Notes: a model not told the origin generated them from the sequence alone. DNA of 64,000 nucleotides from Rhizomys pruinosus (GCA_009823505.1 VZQC01013997.1:2146188-2210187), one strand, 5' to 3'; positions 11,365 to 23,043 are shown, counted from the first letter of the stretch. Program-made: numbers and translations.

Positions 11365-11516
11365 CTGGGAACCAGGCAGTCAGCTCTCTGAAGAGTTGTG
11401 GCATCGAGTTCAAAAAGGGATGCGATGTCATTTCCATGAGGGACAGAAACCAAGGTGTACATGATCCTTTCCCCTGCCTGGCGCTTTTTCTTTGAGGCTG
11501 GCAACTCTCCATCTCT
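11365..11516 (-). CDS. ITPR2: ITPR2 exon, residues about 333-383 (MIR domain)
   Basis: 152 nt: 50 codons plus two bases of Arg383. The acceptor is ctcaacag and the donor CCCAG|gtaaaa. It begins [20 protein letters not shown], then [15 protein letters not shown], and ends RADCLVP. The lysine-rich start is a surface loop in this family; the rest returns to MIR beta-trefoil strands. A (TTTA)n microsatellite begins just 10 bp beyond the donor (11306-11356). Confidence 0.96.
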
Positions 11517-11554
11517 CTGTTGAGAAGGTTCAAGGTTATTAAGTTTCTTCAGAT

Positions 11555-11812
11555 TTTTTTTTTTTTGCCTTTTTTTTTGAGACCAGGTCTCCCTATAGGC
11601 CCTGCTGGCCTGGAGCTCACTCTGTAGACCAGGCTGGCCTTGAACTCACAGAGATCCATCTGCCTCTGCCTCCCAAGTACTAGGATTAAAGGCATGCACC
11701 ACCATGCCTGGCTTAAAGACGGTTCTTAACCACCATGTGGGTGCTGGGAATTGAACCCAGGTCCTCTGCAAGAGCAGTTGGCACTCTTAACTGCTGAGCC
11801 ATCTCTCCAGAT
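11555..11812 (-). mobile_element. B2-head/B1 composite SINE, copy 2
   Basis: On the minus strand a B2 head (from 11812, GAGATGGCTCAGCAG) runs to ..CGTCTTTAA and joins B1 (11713-11555) at the same position as in copy 1 (7714-7953). It lies 39 bp upstream (gene sense) of an ITPR2 exon. Confidence 0.65.
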
Positions 11813-12089
11813 TTCTTACAAAACCAGGAGATAAGGTGTAAGGGAGCATCTCATTCCTTCACAGGATCATAGGGGCATCTATTGATATCACACAGAAGAA
11901 GATGGGGACTCCCAGCCTTTGAGTAAGTGATGTGGGATGTCGATAAGGCCCACCACCCTCGTAGGGTCGGATAGCTTAATCTGAGCACATCCTTCTGGTA
12001 ACAGTCGCAACAATTAAGGTCCCTTCTCCGGTGGCTTTAAACCTATTTACAAAGCAGTAATTTTGACCCTCCACACTAAGCCAAGCACA

Positions 12090-12690
12090 GAGAAGAAAAT
12101 CACCTGGACGATTCATAAATTCCATGAATTAAAGAATGACCAACAAACATATGAAAAGCCGTCCTACGTCACTGATCATCAGGGAACTGTTGCAGGTAAC
12201 ACCTCACGCCTGTGAGGAATGGGCATGGCCAAAACCCAGAGATGAACGCTGGGAAAGGTGTGGGGAAAGGGGAGGCATTGCACCCTGCGGGTGGGAATAT
12301 AAATTGGTGTAGCTATCATGAAAACAGCATGTGGGCTCCTAGCAAAATTAAAAATAGAGCTTCCTTACAGCTCAGGAACTCCTCCTGCGGGCTTGATGGT
12401 GTGAAGACATTGCGCATTCAGACTCAAATATACAAATTAAATCCCTACCTCATAAAAAGCTCTGCACCCACAACCCAATGCAGCTCCACTCACAAAGGCA
12501 GGCAGGCCAATACCTGGAGATGGCCTAAGAGGACAGACCTGAGATGGGAGGGAGGGAGGGAGGGAGGGATGAAGAGGGGAAAGGAGAGGGAAGGGAGAGG
12601 GAAGATGGGCATTGAAAGGAGTGGTGTCATTGATGTGGACCACGCAGCTGAAGAAGTAATTCCAGGTGCTCTGGGCTCTGAAATGTAATG
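12090..12690 (+). mobile_element. Old LINE-1 ORF2 3' fragment
   Basis: Degraded L1 phrases in order: CAACAAACATATGAAAAGCC, ATCATCAGGGAA, GGTGGGAATATAAATTGG, CAATGCAGCTCCACTCACAA, TACCTGGAGATGG. The frame is broken throughout. A (GGGA)n run sits at 12546-12570. Confidence 0.6.
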
Positions 12691-12774
12691 TTGACAAAGA
12701 AGCCACAGCACTGGCTGCCTGAGCGGCTACAGGACTTGGACAGGACCCAGCAGAATATCATGCATAACAGGAGG

Positions 12775-12952
12775 TTTTTTCCTTTTCTTTCCTTTCTCTC
12801 TCCTTCCTTCCTTCTTTCCTTCTTTCCTTTCCTCCTTCCTTTTTTAAGACAGAGTCTCCCTTATAGCCCAAGCTGGCCTCCAACTCATAGCAATCCTTCT
12901 GCCTCAGCCTCCTAGAGGCTGGCTGAGATTAAGACGTGAGCTGCCACTCCCA
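12775..12952 (-). repeat. Pyrimidine-rich tract and degenerate B1
   Basis: TTCC/TTTC-rich run (12775-12842) followed by a diverged reverse B1 (AAGACAGAGTCTCCC to GAGCTGCCACTCCC). Confidence 0.65.
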
Positions 12953-12987
12953 GATGGAGTTCTTTTTCAAGGTTTAAAAACTGTCAG

Positions 12988-13202
12988 AAGGGCTGGAGAG
13001 ATGGCCTAGCAGTTAAGAGCACCCACTGCTCTTTCAGAGGACCTGGGTTCGATCCCCAGCACTCACATGGTAGGTGAGAACTGTCTTTTAACTCCAGTTC
13101 CAGAAATCCAACACCTTCTTCTGACCTCTGCGGCATTGCGCTACACGGGTGCACAGACCTACATGCAGACAGTACATTCATACACAAAAAAATAAATAAA
13201 AT
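12988..13202 (+). repeat. B2 SINE
   Basis: GGGCTGGAGAGATGGCCTAG head; CATACACAAAAAAATAAAT tail. Confidence 0.88.
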
Positions 13203-13258
13203 TTTTTAAAAAGAACAGTGTATTAACTTAAGAATTAAATTTAAAAAAAAAAAAAAGG

Positions 13259-13357
13259 TCAGAGCTCATGCGTTTAATCCCAGAGGCAAGCAGATCTCCA
13301 AGAGATCATGGCCAGCCTGGTCTATCTGGTCTATGTGGTAAGTTCCAGGCCAGAAAG

Positions 13358-13388
<31 letters not shown>

Positions 13389-13390
13389 GT
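13259..13390 (+). repeat. Degenerate B1 SINE
   Basis: AGCTCATGCGTTTAATCCC then GGCCAGCCTGGTCTATCTGG, ending in a GAAAA-rich tail; internal deletions. Confidence 0.65.
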
Positions 13391-14311
13391 CATGATATCT
13401 GCTATTAAATGTGATGGTAATATGGTGAAGAAGGCAGTGCCCGAGGAAGAGGAGGCTGAGGGGCAGAGTGACGCATCTAAAAGACAGAAAAGGAAGTTCT
13501 TTTTCAGTCAAATCCTCAGGAACATGAAAACTTAAGGGAGAAACAGCCAGGACGATAGAAGTTGCCAGAAGAAACTGTTAAAGAGCTTTGGGGACTCTGT
13601 GGTACTGTGATTGCCAGGAGACTCACAGATGAAGGGAGCACTGTATATGGAGCACTGTTAACCCCTGAGAAAGAAGCCCAAGAATATAGGAGCACAGAGG
13701 TGACACGCAAGATCAGTAGCTTGGAAATAACTCAAAGGACTTTGGTGAACAGGCCAGCAGTGGGGTCTGGGCATGGCCTGTCCACTGCTGCTGCCCCTGA
13801 GCACCAGAGACCTGCTGATTTCTAGGGCCCTGGTTCTGGAAGCTGGGGACTAAGCAGACAATGGCAGTAGCTGACTAAGGTCTTCATGCTGCGTCATGCC
13901 ATGGAGGGGAACCTCACGTAATGAGCCAGGGTACCCAAGCCCCAGAGAGCACATGTTTGCAACAAGCCAGGGCCAAGTAACCCACTTGTCCGGGGACCCA
14001 TGAATGAAGTCTCCACCACAGGACACAGGATGGAGGCCTCAGACCCTTGTCCTCCCAGAGAGGACACTGCCATATTGGGGATGACGTCTCCAACACAGGA
14101 CATTTGGGGGACACATTCAAAGCACAGCAGGACATAAATAGCTTAAGTAGACTGTTGGAAAGGTACCATTATAATATGATTTAACTAGAGAAAATATAAT
14201 CTAATCAGTTACATCAAATTATGTTTGAAGAAATGTTTCATTAACATAGCCTAAATAGATGGGGTCAATGAGCAAGATTCTAATATTGCACGGTGATAAA
14301 AGAATACGCCA

Positions 14312-14535
14312 AAGGGCTGGGGAGATGGCCCAGTGGTTAAGACCACTAGCTACTCTTGCAGAGGACCTAGGTTCGATTCCCAGCACCCACATGGCAACTA
14401 ACAACCATCCATAACTCCAGTTCCAGGGAATCCAACACCCTCTTCTGACCTCTGTGGCCATTACATGACATAGGTGGACTTAACATGCATGAAAGCAATA
14501 CATGCATACGCATAAAATAAAATAAAATAAAAATG
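14312..14535 (+). repeat. B2 SINE
   Basis: GGGCTGGGGAGATGGCCCAG head, GTTCGATTCCC B box, AAATAAAATAAA tail. Confidence 0.86.
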
Positions 14536-14916
14536 GTAAGTAAAATATTTTTGTGAAAAATAGTATGCCAGTCTTCTTGGAAAAACACCCTATCCTGACA
14601 GGAATATGCCATCTAATGGCCTGACAGCCTCCTGTCCACCAATCTTATTATAATTTAGCTTTTGATATAGCTATTCGTTCTATTACAAAGGGTCTATATG
14701 ACCCACTGTTTAGCATCTGAAAGCCAGCATTTCGGTCTTTCTATCCGTCTTCTATGAGTTCAGTTAGGAGGGGCCAATTCTCTATTCACCACTTTTGGAA
14801 TGCTAATCAAATTATTCTCTAGATTTATAAGAGGAGCTTAGACCTAGGTTCCAAGAGATGGCCTCCTGATCTGCTTTCCTTGATGCCTTTGGTCTCTGGT
14901 CAGGGACCACCGCTCT

Positions 14917-15019
14917 CCATTTTCACACTTGTATGACAATGAGACCCTTTCCATTTTCACACTTGTATGACAATGAGACCCTTTCCATTTTCACACTTGT
15001 ATGACAATGAGACCCTTTT
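14917..15019. repeat. 34-bp tandem repeat, 3 copies
   Basis: Three adjacent and practically identical 34-bp units beginning CCATTTTCACACTTGTATG and ending GAGACCCTTT. Confidence 0.93.
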
Positions 15020-16150
15020 CCAAACAAACAAACAAACAAATAAAAAGGTCACTAATTCGGGTTAATTAAAACAAGCCACTCTGAATAAGTCGGTGTTCAA
15101 GACTTGTGATTTTTTATTTTAATTACGTAGAATAAGCGGAAGGTACTAGTCTATCCTTTGGAAGTTCCCATCAGTCCTTGGGAAACAGCTTTAATGAAGT
15201 AAAAAGTCCCAGTTATAAATAGCATAACAACTGTGTGTGCGGTGACAAGCTTCCAACATGTCTACATGTCTTTTAACACAGTACTGTTGTCCTAAGTGTT
15301 CTGCTTTGACTCTCCCACACTGGTGAATTTATTTAACAAACCTTGCTTCATAAACAGTTTAGAAGGAAGCATGAAGACTGGCCCTGGGAATTTTTAAGTA
15401 ATTAAATATGAGTAATGAGTTATGAGCGGCACAGGCACTTGGCTGTTTTTGCGAAGCACTGACACCACACTCAGGGCCACGGGGACTAATTGAAGGATGG
15501 AAGCCTGGCCTCTAAGAGCCTTCACCCCGAGTCTGCCTCCTTCACTGCGGCTCAGACTCCGGCTTGACCCTGCACGTAGCCACGTACACACTCAAGGAGT
15601 GTCTGGCTCCCAAGCCCATCCCTACCCCATCTGAGGCCAAAGGCACAGGTGCATCCATGTCCTGAACCTGCAGTCAGCTTGATGCCCCCAAACAGAAACC
15701 TACGCAGGACAGACTGCTCCTCAGATGAAGGCAGTTACCCAGGAGGGTGAGGTTGCCCCCTAAGCAGAGGTAACCACCTTGTAAGCACCAGACTGATGCC
15801 CGTAAGTGATGACAGAGATAATTCTTCACACCACCTTGGTGAATGGTTTACTGACAACCAAACCCTGACCGATTACGCTGACCTCTTACCCTTACCTCAA
15901 GTCTTCCCCTGTTTAAACCCAAAGCTCATGTCGGTTCCCTGAAGACAGACTTGGGGTCACTGGGCCCCATTATCTATTCCTCTTCCCCAGGTACCCACAA
16001 TGAAAGAAGCTCATTTCTCTGCTTTGCGTCGTTACTAACTGGTGCAGTGGGATGGTGAGCCACCCTGATGGCCTGCAAGGCTGCACCGTCACAAGGCAAA
16101 GACAATTCTCTTCAAAATCCTCTGCTTGTAGCTTCTGTTTACAAATCTGC
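15020..16150. other. ITPR2 intron, nothing recognised
   Basis: About 1.1 kb without a recognisable repeat or exon. It includes a moderately GC-rich stretch (15420-15600) whose short open frames match nothing I know. Confidence 0.5.
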
Positions 16151-16169
16151 ATTCATTGTTTTTTGTTTG

Positions 16170-16298
16170 GTTTGGTTTGGTTTGGTCTTTTTGAGTCAGG
16201 GTCTCCCTGTAGCCCCAGCTGTCCTGGAATTTGCTCTGTAGACCAGGCTGGTCTTGAACTCACAAAGATTCCCCTGCCTCTGCCTACCAAGTGCTAGC
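16170..16298 (-). repeat. B1 SINE, truncated
   Basis: Reverse B1 from TTTGAGTCAGGGTCTCCC to CCAAGTGCTAGC; the 5' part of the element is missing. Preceded by GGTTT repeats. Confidence 0.83.
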
Positions 16299-16429
16299 TT
16301 TTTTGTTTGTTTATTTGTTTATATTATTGACATATATTTATTTTATAAACAATATACTGAAGTTCAAACAGATGGATAGTTTCCATTGTATTTTTTATTT
16401 ATTTATTTTTTGCCTAACAGGTTGTATTT

Positions 16430-16678
16430 TTAATTAATTAATTTATTTATTTATTTAGTTATTTATTTATTATTTTTTATGTGTATGAGTGTACTGTCTG
16501 CATGTAGGATGGTGCACCTGTGTCATGCAATGCCTCAGAGGACAGAAGAGGGCATTGGATTCCCCTGGAACTGGAGTTAAAGACGGTTCTTAGCCGCCAT
16601 GTGGGTGCTGGGAATCGAACCCGGGTCCTCTGCAAGAGCAGTTGGCACTCTTAATTGCTAGGCCATCTCTCCAGCCCC
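16430..16678 (-). repeat. B2 SINE with (TTTA)n tail
   Basis: Reverse B2 ending GGCCATCTCTCCAGCCCC at 16678, with a long TTTA-type tail at its left end. Confidence 0.88.
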
Positions 16679-17131
16679 TCCACTGATCGTTTTAGGAAAA
16701 AAACAAGACAAAGAAACTCCAGCTCCTGCACAGAATTCTAGAGTTATCTGCTTCTCAGAGATTGTAATAGTGTCCTAAGGTCCAACAGACCTCGAATAGC
16801 CATCCAGGTCACCATCAGCAAGCTCTGTCTGACTCACACCCAGCGTAAGGGAATCAATTCTCAGAATGCCACAATCTCTAATCGGTGTGACCAAATAGGC
16901 ATTTAAAACAAATTGTGTGTGTCTGTCTGTCTGTCTCTCTGTGTGTATGTCTCTGTGTCTGTCTATCTGTCTGTCTTCAAATACTACACATATTTTCATG
17001 GATGGGTGCATACCTACACATGGAGACCTGAGGATGCACCCACTTTATTTTGGGGGACTTGGACCTTAACAAGCCGGAAGCAGCAAGCCCCAAGGACCCT
17101 CTGTTGGCCCTGCCCAACCAATGCCGGGACT

Positions 17132-17226
17132 GCAGCACCATACCATGATTTTCTGTGGGTGTTGGGGACTGAGCTCAGATCCCATCCTTGCAAGGCAAGC
17201 ACTACCGACTGAGCTAGGTCCTCAGG
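17132..17226 (-). repeat. ID-type SINE
   Basis: Reverse ID head: GGGACTGAGCTCAGATCCC and AAGCACTACCGACTGAGCTA. The tRNA similarity is the SINE promoter, not a tRNA gene. Confidence 0.65.
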
Positions 17227-17756
17227 ACCTATAGGCACAGGCCTCTGAGATTACGCAAGGAGACCCTGGACACCTCTTATACAAACCTCAGGGAAACTAA
17301 CGGCTCTTTCCTGCACCCCAGAACACCTCCCTGCCAACTCGTGGTGAGTCACTGCCTTTTCAGCAGAAACATCATCTCAAAATTCAGCTGCAGGGAGCCA
17401 GAGGCATTCTGTGAGAAGCCAGGTCTGTTTCTGAGATGAGGTGCAGGCTGCTGTGTTCTAAGGCATCGTCCTCCCCCCACCATCCCCCTGCAAGCTCCCA
17501 GCTCTGCCTGGGGAAGCCACACACTCCAGGCTGCCTCTGAAAGCGGCAAACACTTTTTCTCACACAGCGCTTCCTTTAATAACCCCTCGCTCCCAGGATC
17601 CTTTCTGAGTTCTCTTCCTTACCACATTACTGCTACTGAGCACTGAGTAAAACATTCAAGGACATGTGAACTCTTCCAGAACCTCCACATTCTATAGCTG
17701 TAAGATTGTAAGTACTTCTGCAATGGTTTTTGCTTCCTAGAACATTTCTTTTTTAA

Positions 17757-17957
17757 AGGTATTTATTTATAATTAGATGTGTGTGTGTGTGTGTGTGAGT
17801 GTGTAGATATATGCACATGAGTAGGTGTTTGCAGAGGCCAGAGGTGTCTGATCTCCTGGAGCCAGAGTTACAACCTATATGTGGTCCTGGAAATCAAACT
17901 CAGGTCCTCTGTAAGAACAGTCAATGCTCTTAACTGCTGAGCCATCTCTCTAGCCCC
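17757..17957 (-). repeat. B3/B2 SINE
   Basis: Reverse element ending GAGCCATCTCTCTAGCCCC, with a (GT)n stretch at 17780-17800. Confidence 0.82.
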
Positions 17958-17959
17958 AT

Positions 17960-18225
17960 ATTTCTGTACAAACACATAAATGCATATAGATCTGTGGTTG
18001 GCCACTAAGGAGGATTTTGACCCTCAAGGGGCATTTGATAATTTCTGGACACATTTTGAGTTGTCATACCTGAGAGCTGGTGGGGGTGGAGCCACTGCTG
18101 ACACCCAATGAGTAAGCTCAACCATGATGCCCAGCACCCCACTATGTAGAGGACACCCTCAGCCCCCATCACAAAGAACCGTCGGTCCCACTGTGTCAAT
18201 GTCACTGAGGCTACCAAACCCAGCA

Positions 18226-18257
<32 letters not shown>

Positions 18258-19540
18258 CTCCTCCCTGAACATAATCCCCTGAACATAATCAGATAACATC
18301 CCACACAAATATGGCAATGCTCACTCACATGGGTGGCATTACAGAGGATCCAAAAGATCAATCCCCTCCGAGAGCCACTGACAAGATATGGCCCTTCAAG
18401 AAGAAATAATGACCACAAGGTTTCCAGCTGGGCTTGACACAGTGCCAGTGTTTACCAGGTACCCAGGGAAGCTGTACATTTACAGGATTGGAAATAATAA
18501 AGTCCTTTGCGGAATACACACAGCAATTTGGACGGTAATAGGATCCCAGATCAAACACCGTTTCATTTATGCAACACCATGTATTAACCTCGGAAACTTC
18601 AAAAACAGAAGGCAATGTTTTGATAAAGGTTTCTAAATTACAGGCAAAAAAATATTAGCAGGTCATTAAGTCACCAACACAGGGAGAATTAGGAAAGAAA
18701 AATGACCATCATCCCAGGAAACGCAGTGTTACTAGAACAGGGGTGTGAACTGAGCTGCAGTTCTGTTTGGAGTAATTGATCTCCTATGTCACGAGCTGTG
18801 GATAAATTCTAATGGCTCCTTTTTTTTCTTCTTCAGACAGAAGCATAATTACTGTCTGAATTTTACAGTGGAAGTAGAACACCTGTCCTGTGTGTGACTG
18901 ATGTAATGCTAGGGACACGTCCTTAGGAGGGTCCCTCTCACCTTTACAGGAGATGAAGAGATGGCGTTTGGAATGCAAAGGGAAAAAAAGCTAAGGAGCC
19001 AAACATATGGCTTGATTAGCAGAGAGTGACTTTCATCCTGCGTCTATTGCTTGTTATGTGGTCCTATTTCTCAGGCTGCACTGTGAACCTGCACCATCTG
19101 CATCTTCTACCCTGTGCATCGACTGAATTCGAGTCGTCAGGCTTGCCAGGAAGCACCATTACTCACTGAGCCATTTGGAAAGTCCAGGAACTCCCATGGG
19201 AAAGGGTGTTGGAAACAGGGCCCAGAGTGTCATAAGAATAGAGCTCTGGGACAAAACAGCAGCCCCCAAAAGGAACGGAAAGGCCTCAGGGAGCTGGTGG
19301 TGACCTGCTGACATGTGCAGTTCCACAGAACTGTCACATCAGACAAGGTGGTATGGCGACCTTGAAAAACCAAGGCAGAAACAAGACCTCTCCGAAATCA
19401 TGACTAAAGACAGACAAGATAAACAAAAACAAACTACAGCTCTCTCTCGGTTGGGGTATTGGGCACCTGGGGGCGTCCACCCTCCACCATCTTCTCTTAC
19501 TTTAAATGAAATCAGAAAACAGACATTGGAAAAGCAAAAC
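17960..19540. other. ITPR2 intron with a (CAG)n tract
   Basis: About 1.6 kb with no SINE. An interrupted CAG run lies at 18223-18258 (on the minus strand, the gene sense, it reads CTG). No exon or retrocopy recognised. Confidence 0.55.
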
Positions 19541-19554
19541 TAATTTTTTTCGTG

Positions 19555-19742
19555 AATAAGTGTTTTGCCTGAATGTATATGTGTACCATCTGTGTGCAAT
19601 GCCCACGGAGGTCAGAATAGGGCATCAGATCTCCTGGAACTGCAGTTACAGATGGTCGTTAGCCAGCATGTGGGTGCTGGGAGCGATTTCAGGTCGTCTG
19701 CAAGAGCAGTCAGTAGTAGCTGCTGAGCCATCTCTCCAGCTT
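19555..19742 (-). repeat. B3/B2 SINE
   Basis: Reverse element ending GAGCCATCTCTCCAGCTTC. A short plus-strand B2 head (about 19815-19850) follows. Confidence 0.75.
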
Positions 19743-20132
19743 CCCCAAGACAGGGGGCGGAGGACACGTGGCTTTCTCCACCTTCCCTGTAGTATTTTAG
19801 GAAAGATGAAACAATGGTGCTGGGGAGATGGCTCAGCGGGAAGAGGGTCAGGCTGTGTGGAAACCTCTTCTTGAGAAGCAAGTTCCTCCTCTGGCTACCG
19901 CCAGAGCTACAGCCTTTTCCTTCCCCCTGCATGGGACTCCTGGGAAATTTTTAATTCTTTGAGATCCCTTGTTTCTACAATCTAATGGTCCAAGGATCTC
20001 TCTTTAGAAATCTCCTCTCCTGCTAAAGTTTCAGAAAGGGTTGTGATTACAACTGAAGACCAACAGCTGCTTTAGTCTGCCATCCCTGTAGAGAGAAATG
20101 TATTATGATGCCAAACAGAATTGTCTCCTCTT

Positions 20133-20310
20133 GGGCTGTGTGTATACCTCAGTGATACAGCACTTCCCTGGGATGTGTGAGGTCTTGAGTTCAGTCTGCA
20201 GCAGGGAAAGAGAGGAGGAGGAAGAGGAAGAAGAGAAGGAAGAAGGGAAAGAGGAGGAATAGGAAGAGGAGGGGGCGGAGGAGGGGAGAGGAGGAGGAGG
20301 ATATGAAGAA
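20133..20310 (+). repeat. ID-like SINE with long purine tail
   Basis: ID-type head (GTATACCTCAGTGATACAGC, TGAGTTCAGTCTGCAGC) followed by about 100 bp of GGA/GAA-rich tail (20205-20305). Confidence 0.65.
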
Positions 20311-20925
20311 TTGCCCCCTCTTCTAACAGCATTGCTACCACAGCAAAGCCCCATTTCCATAAATTCTTCCCAAAATTGCCCTGCACAAGCCCCAATCCTA
20401 CACTGTTCTTTCTAGCATGTTCCTACAGAGATGCTGCATACTTCAACCACAGTGTGTGTTTCTTGCCACAACCAGTACAAAACTCTCTGTGTTCAGCTAT
20501 GAGTGTGTTCTTTGCTGGGCTCTGGCTGGAGGCCGCTGACTAGCCTGTAGCAACAACTCAAGAAACCACAGTCTATCCTTGGCTCTCAGGCCAGGTACCA
20601 ACCATGTTTTCCTGAATTATAACAGAGTGAGAATCCAGCTGTTCCGTGCCAGCCATTTGAAACCCAAAGGGAGAAGAAACATGAACCAGGATGATAAAAT
20701 ATAAATGGACCTGACAGGCCAAGGAAGCCCACCTCTATCTTTAGGGATATTCTGGCACAACTTAAACTTCTCTGAGCCAGTGACCTGACACTACGGTCCT
20801 GCTGTAACCCAACAGTCAAACGGGTTAGAGAGTCCAGAAATCCTCACTGTGCCTTCCAAGCCATGCAAAAATAAAAGACAAAACCCAGATAAGCATGTTG
20901 TCATTTACATTAGACAGTCAGGGCT

Positions 20926-21035
20926 GGGCTGGAGATGGGGCTCAGTTAATAGAGTGCTTGCCTAGCATGCACAAGGTCCTGGGTTCCATGCCCTACACAG
21001 CATAAATCCAGACATGGTGACACATACCTGTAGCC
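20926..21035 (+). repeat. ID/B4 SINE
   Basis: GGGCTCAGTTAATAGAGTGC A box and TGGGTTCCATGCCC B box, then the start of a B1-like body (CAGACATGGTGACACATACC). Confidence 0.72.
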
Positions 21036-21044
21036 CCAGAACAT

Positions 21045-21400
21045 GTAATTTACTCCCTGGTCTGTGGATGGACACAGGTCGGTGGCACATTCCACCTGTC
21101 GTGAACAGTGAATGTGGACATCCAGGCACCTTATCAATACACTGGTTTGATGCCCTTTGGACTTTTACCCAATAGTGGGATCACCATATTTTACTGTAGC
21201 TCTCTAATTTTTGAGGAATCTCATACTCTGTTTGCAGTGACCGTACACTACCACCAACAATGTGCGAGGTCCCCTTCTCCACTGCCTCTCCAGCATTTGC
21301 TATGTTTGCCTTTTCAATAGTCACTCAACTGGAGGGAGACGGCATGTCAATGTGTTCTTGATTTTCATTTTCCTGGTGGTAAAAGAAACGCAGTGTGGCA
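21045..21400 (-). mobile_element. LINE-1 ORF2 3' fragment, reverse
   Basis: Reverse-orientation L1 phrases: GTGAACAGTGAATGTGGAC, ACCCAATAGTGGGATCACC, TACCACCAACAATGTGC, CTCCAGCATTTGCTATG. Old and frame-broken. Confidence 0.65.
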
Positions 21401-21424
21401 CTAGTCTGGATGAGGATGTTATTT

Positions 21425-21725
21425 TTCTTTTCACAGAACTCAAAGGCACAGACAGGTACATGAGAGGGCATCAAACCACAAAGCTTCTGCACAGCAGACC
21501 AGCAGCCAATAGAGTGCAAAGACAGCCTACAGAGCAGGGGAGAATATCTGCACACAGTATGTCCTGCAAGGGATTAATTGCGAGAACTGAGTTTTTAAAA
21601 TGAAATCCAATTGACAAAGAATAAATAACCCAGTTAAAGAATGAGCAAATGATCTAAATAGACACTGCACAGGCAAGAAATATATGAGAAAGTGTCATGT
21701 CTTTCACAAATCACAGTCACATGGA
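21425..21725 (+). mobile_element. LINE-1 ORF2 fragment, forward
   Basis: Forward L1 phrases: AAGCTTCTGCACAGCAGACC, GGGAGAATATCTGCACAC, TAAATAACCCAGTTAAAGAA, ATGAGCAAATGATCTAAATA. Its L1 position overlaps or precedes that of the adjacent reverse fragment. Confidence 0.65.
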
Positions 21726-21847
21726 ATTACAGAGCACATACTGATGGTATATATCCATGTAGTTTATTAACACATCTACTATGTTAAATATTCAACATGT
21801 ATATTCCTCCTGTCCAACCCGAACTTTGCACTTAAAGGGTAGAATTT

Positions 21848-21994
21848 GAGTTTGAAACCATATATTTTGTGATAAAGGGCCTTTAACTTAAGATGGCCGA
21901 AGCACTGATGTTATATATTTGCTGTAAAGAGAATTATGAGTTTTATTTTATGATGTTAAGAGTTACTTAATAAAGACTTGTTTCCATTAAAAAG
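21848..21994 (+). pseudogene. Short 3'-UTR retrocopy with 14-bp target-site duplication
   Basis: The 14-mer AAAGGGTAGAATTT occurs at 21834-21847 and again at 21995-22008. The 147 bp between them contains a polyadenylation signal (TTAATAAAGAC, about 21967) followed 20 bases later by a short A-rich end (TTAAAAAG). That is the structure of a 5'-truncated LINE-mobilised mRNA end. I do not recognise the parent gene, and no open frame is present. Confidence 0.75.
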
Positions 21995-22122
21995 AAAGGG
22001 TAGAATTTTAAATGATGCAATGATAATATCTACAAATTGTGAAAGGGGTGGGTTTATTCCTGACAACTGAGTTTACTACATTAAAATATATCTTTAAATT
22101 GCTTTTTTAAACTCTGGAACAT

Positions 22123-22898
22123 CATCCAGAGGTCTGTCTACATCACGTCATCCAGAGGTCTGTCTACACCACCTCATCCAGAGGTCTGTCTACACCACAT
22201 CATCCAGAGGTCTGTCTACATCACACCATCCAGAGATCTGTCTACACCACCTTATCCAGAGGTCTGTTTACATCACATCATCCAGAGGTCTGTCTACATC
22301 ACACCATCCAGAGATCTGTCTACATCATGTCATCCAGAGGTCTGTCTACATCACGTCATCCAGAGGTCTGTCTACACCACATCATCCAGAGGTCTGTTTA
22401 CACGACGTCATCCAGAGGTCTGTCTACATCACATCATCCAGAGGTCTGTCTACATCACGTCATCCAGAGGTCTGTCTACACCACGTCATCCAGAGGTCTG
22501 TCTACATCACATCATCCAGAGGTCTGTCTACATCACGTCATCCAGAGGTCTGTCTATATCACGTCATCCAGAGGTCTGTCTACATCACATCATCCAGAGG
22601 TCTGTCTATATCACGTCATCCAGAGGTCTGTCTACATCACATCATCCAGAGGTCTGTCTACATCACATCATCCACAGGTCTGTCTACACCACCTTATCCA
22701 GAGGTCTGTCTACAAAACATCATCCAGAGATCTGTCTGTATCACGTCATCCAGAGGTCTGTCTTCATCATCCAGAGGTCTGTCTACACCACGTCATCCAG
22801 AGGTCTGTCTACACCACGTCATCCAGAGGTCTGTCCACATCACATCATCCAGAGGTCTGTCTACACCACATCATCCAGAGGTCTGTCTATATCACATC
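22123..22898. repeat. 26-bp minisatellite, about 30 copies
   Basis: Units begin ATCCAGAGGTCTGTCTACA and end with CACGTC, CACATC or CACCTT-type variants; one unit is shortened near 22765. Because 26 is not a multiple of 3, the unit is read in all three frames, which yields a 216-codon open frame (22327-22977) with a 26-residue period; this is not a gene. The array starts about 800 bp downstream (gene sense) of the ITPR2 micro-exon. Confidence 0.97.
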
Positions 22899-23043
22899 AA
22901 CTGGCCCTGAACTTCTGAACTTTTGGTTAACTAAAAACAGCTATATTGCCACCACAAAGTCTCTGAACAAAGGATGAGGGAACAAGTGGAGTACCATAAC
23001 AAAAAGTACTTTCATGAACACTGACCTTAAGGGTGTAACACTC

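Noticed and set aside
21045..21725. Single L1 insertion with 5' inversion by twin priming
   Set aside because: The inverted left part corresponds to a more 3' position of L1 ORF2 than the start of the forward part, opposite to the order expected from twin priming; two separate old fragments are more likely.
22123..22898. CRISPR-like array
   Set aside because: Repeats are contiguous with no unique spacers, and the DNA is a mammalian intron.
22327..22977. 216-codon open frame with 26-residue periodicity
   Set aside because: It is the translation of the 26-bp minisatellite; the unit is stop-free in all phases, and there is no initiation context or family similarity.
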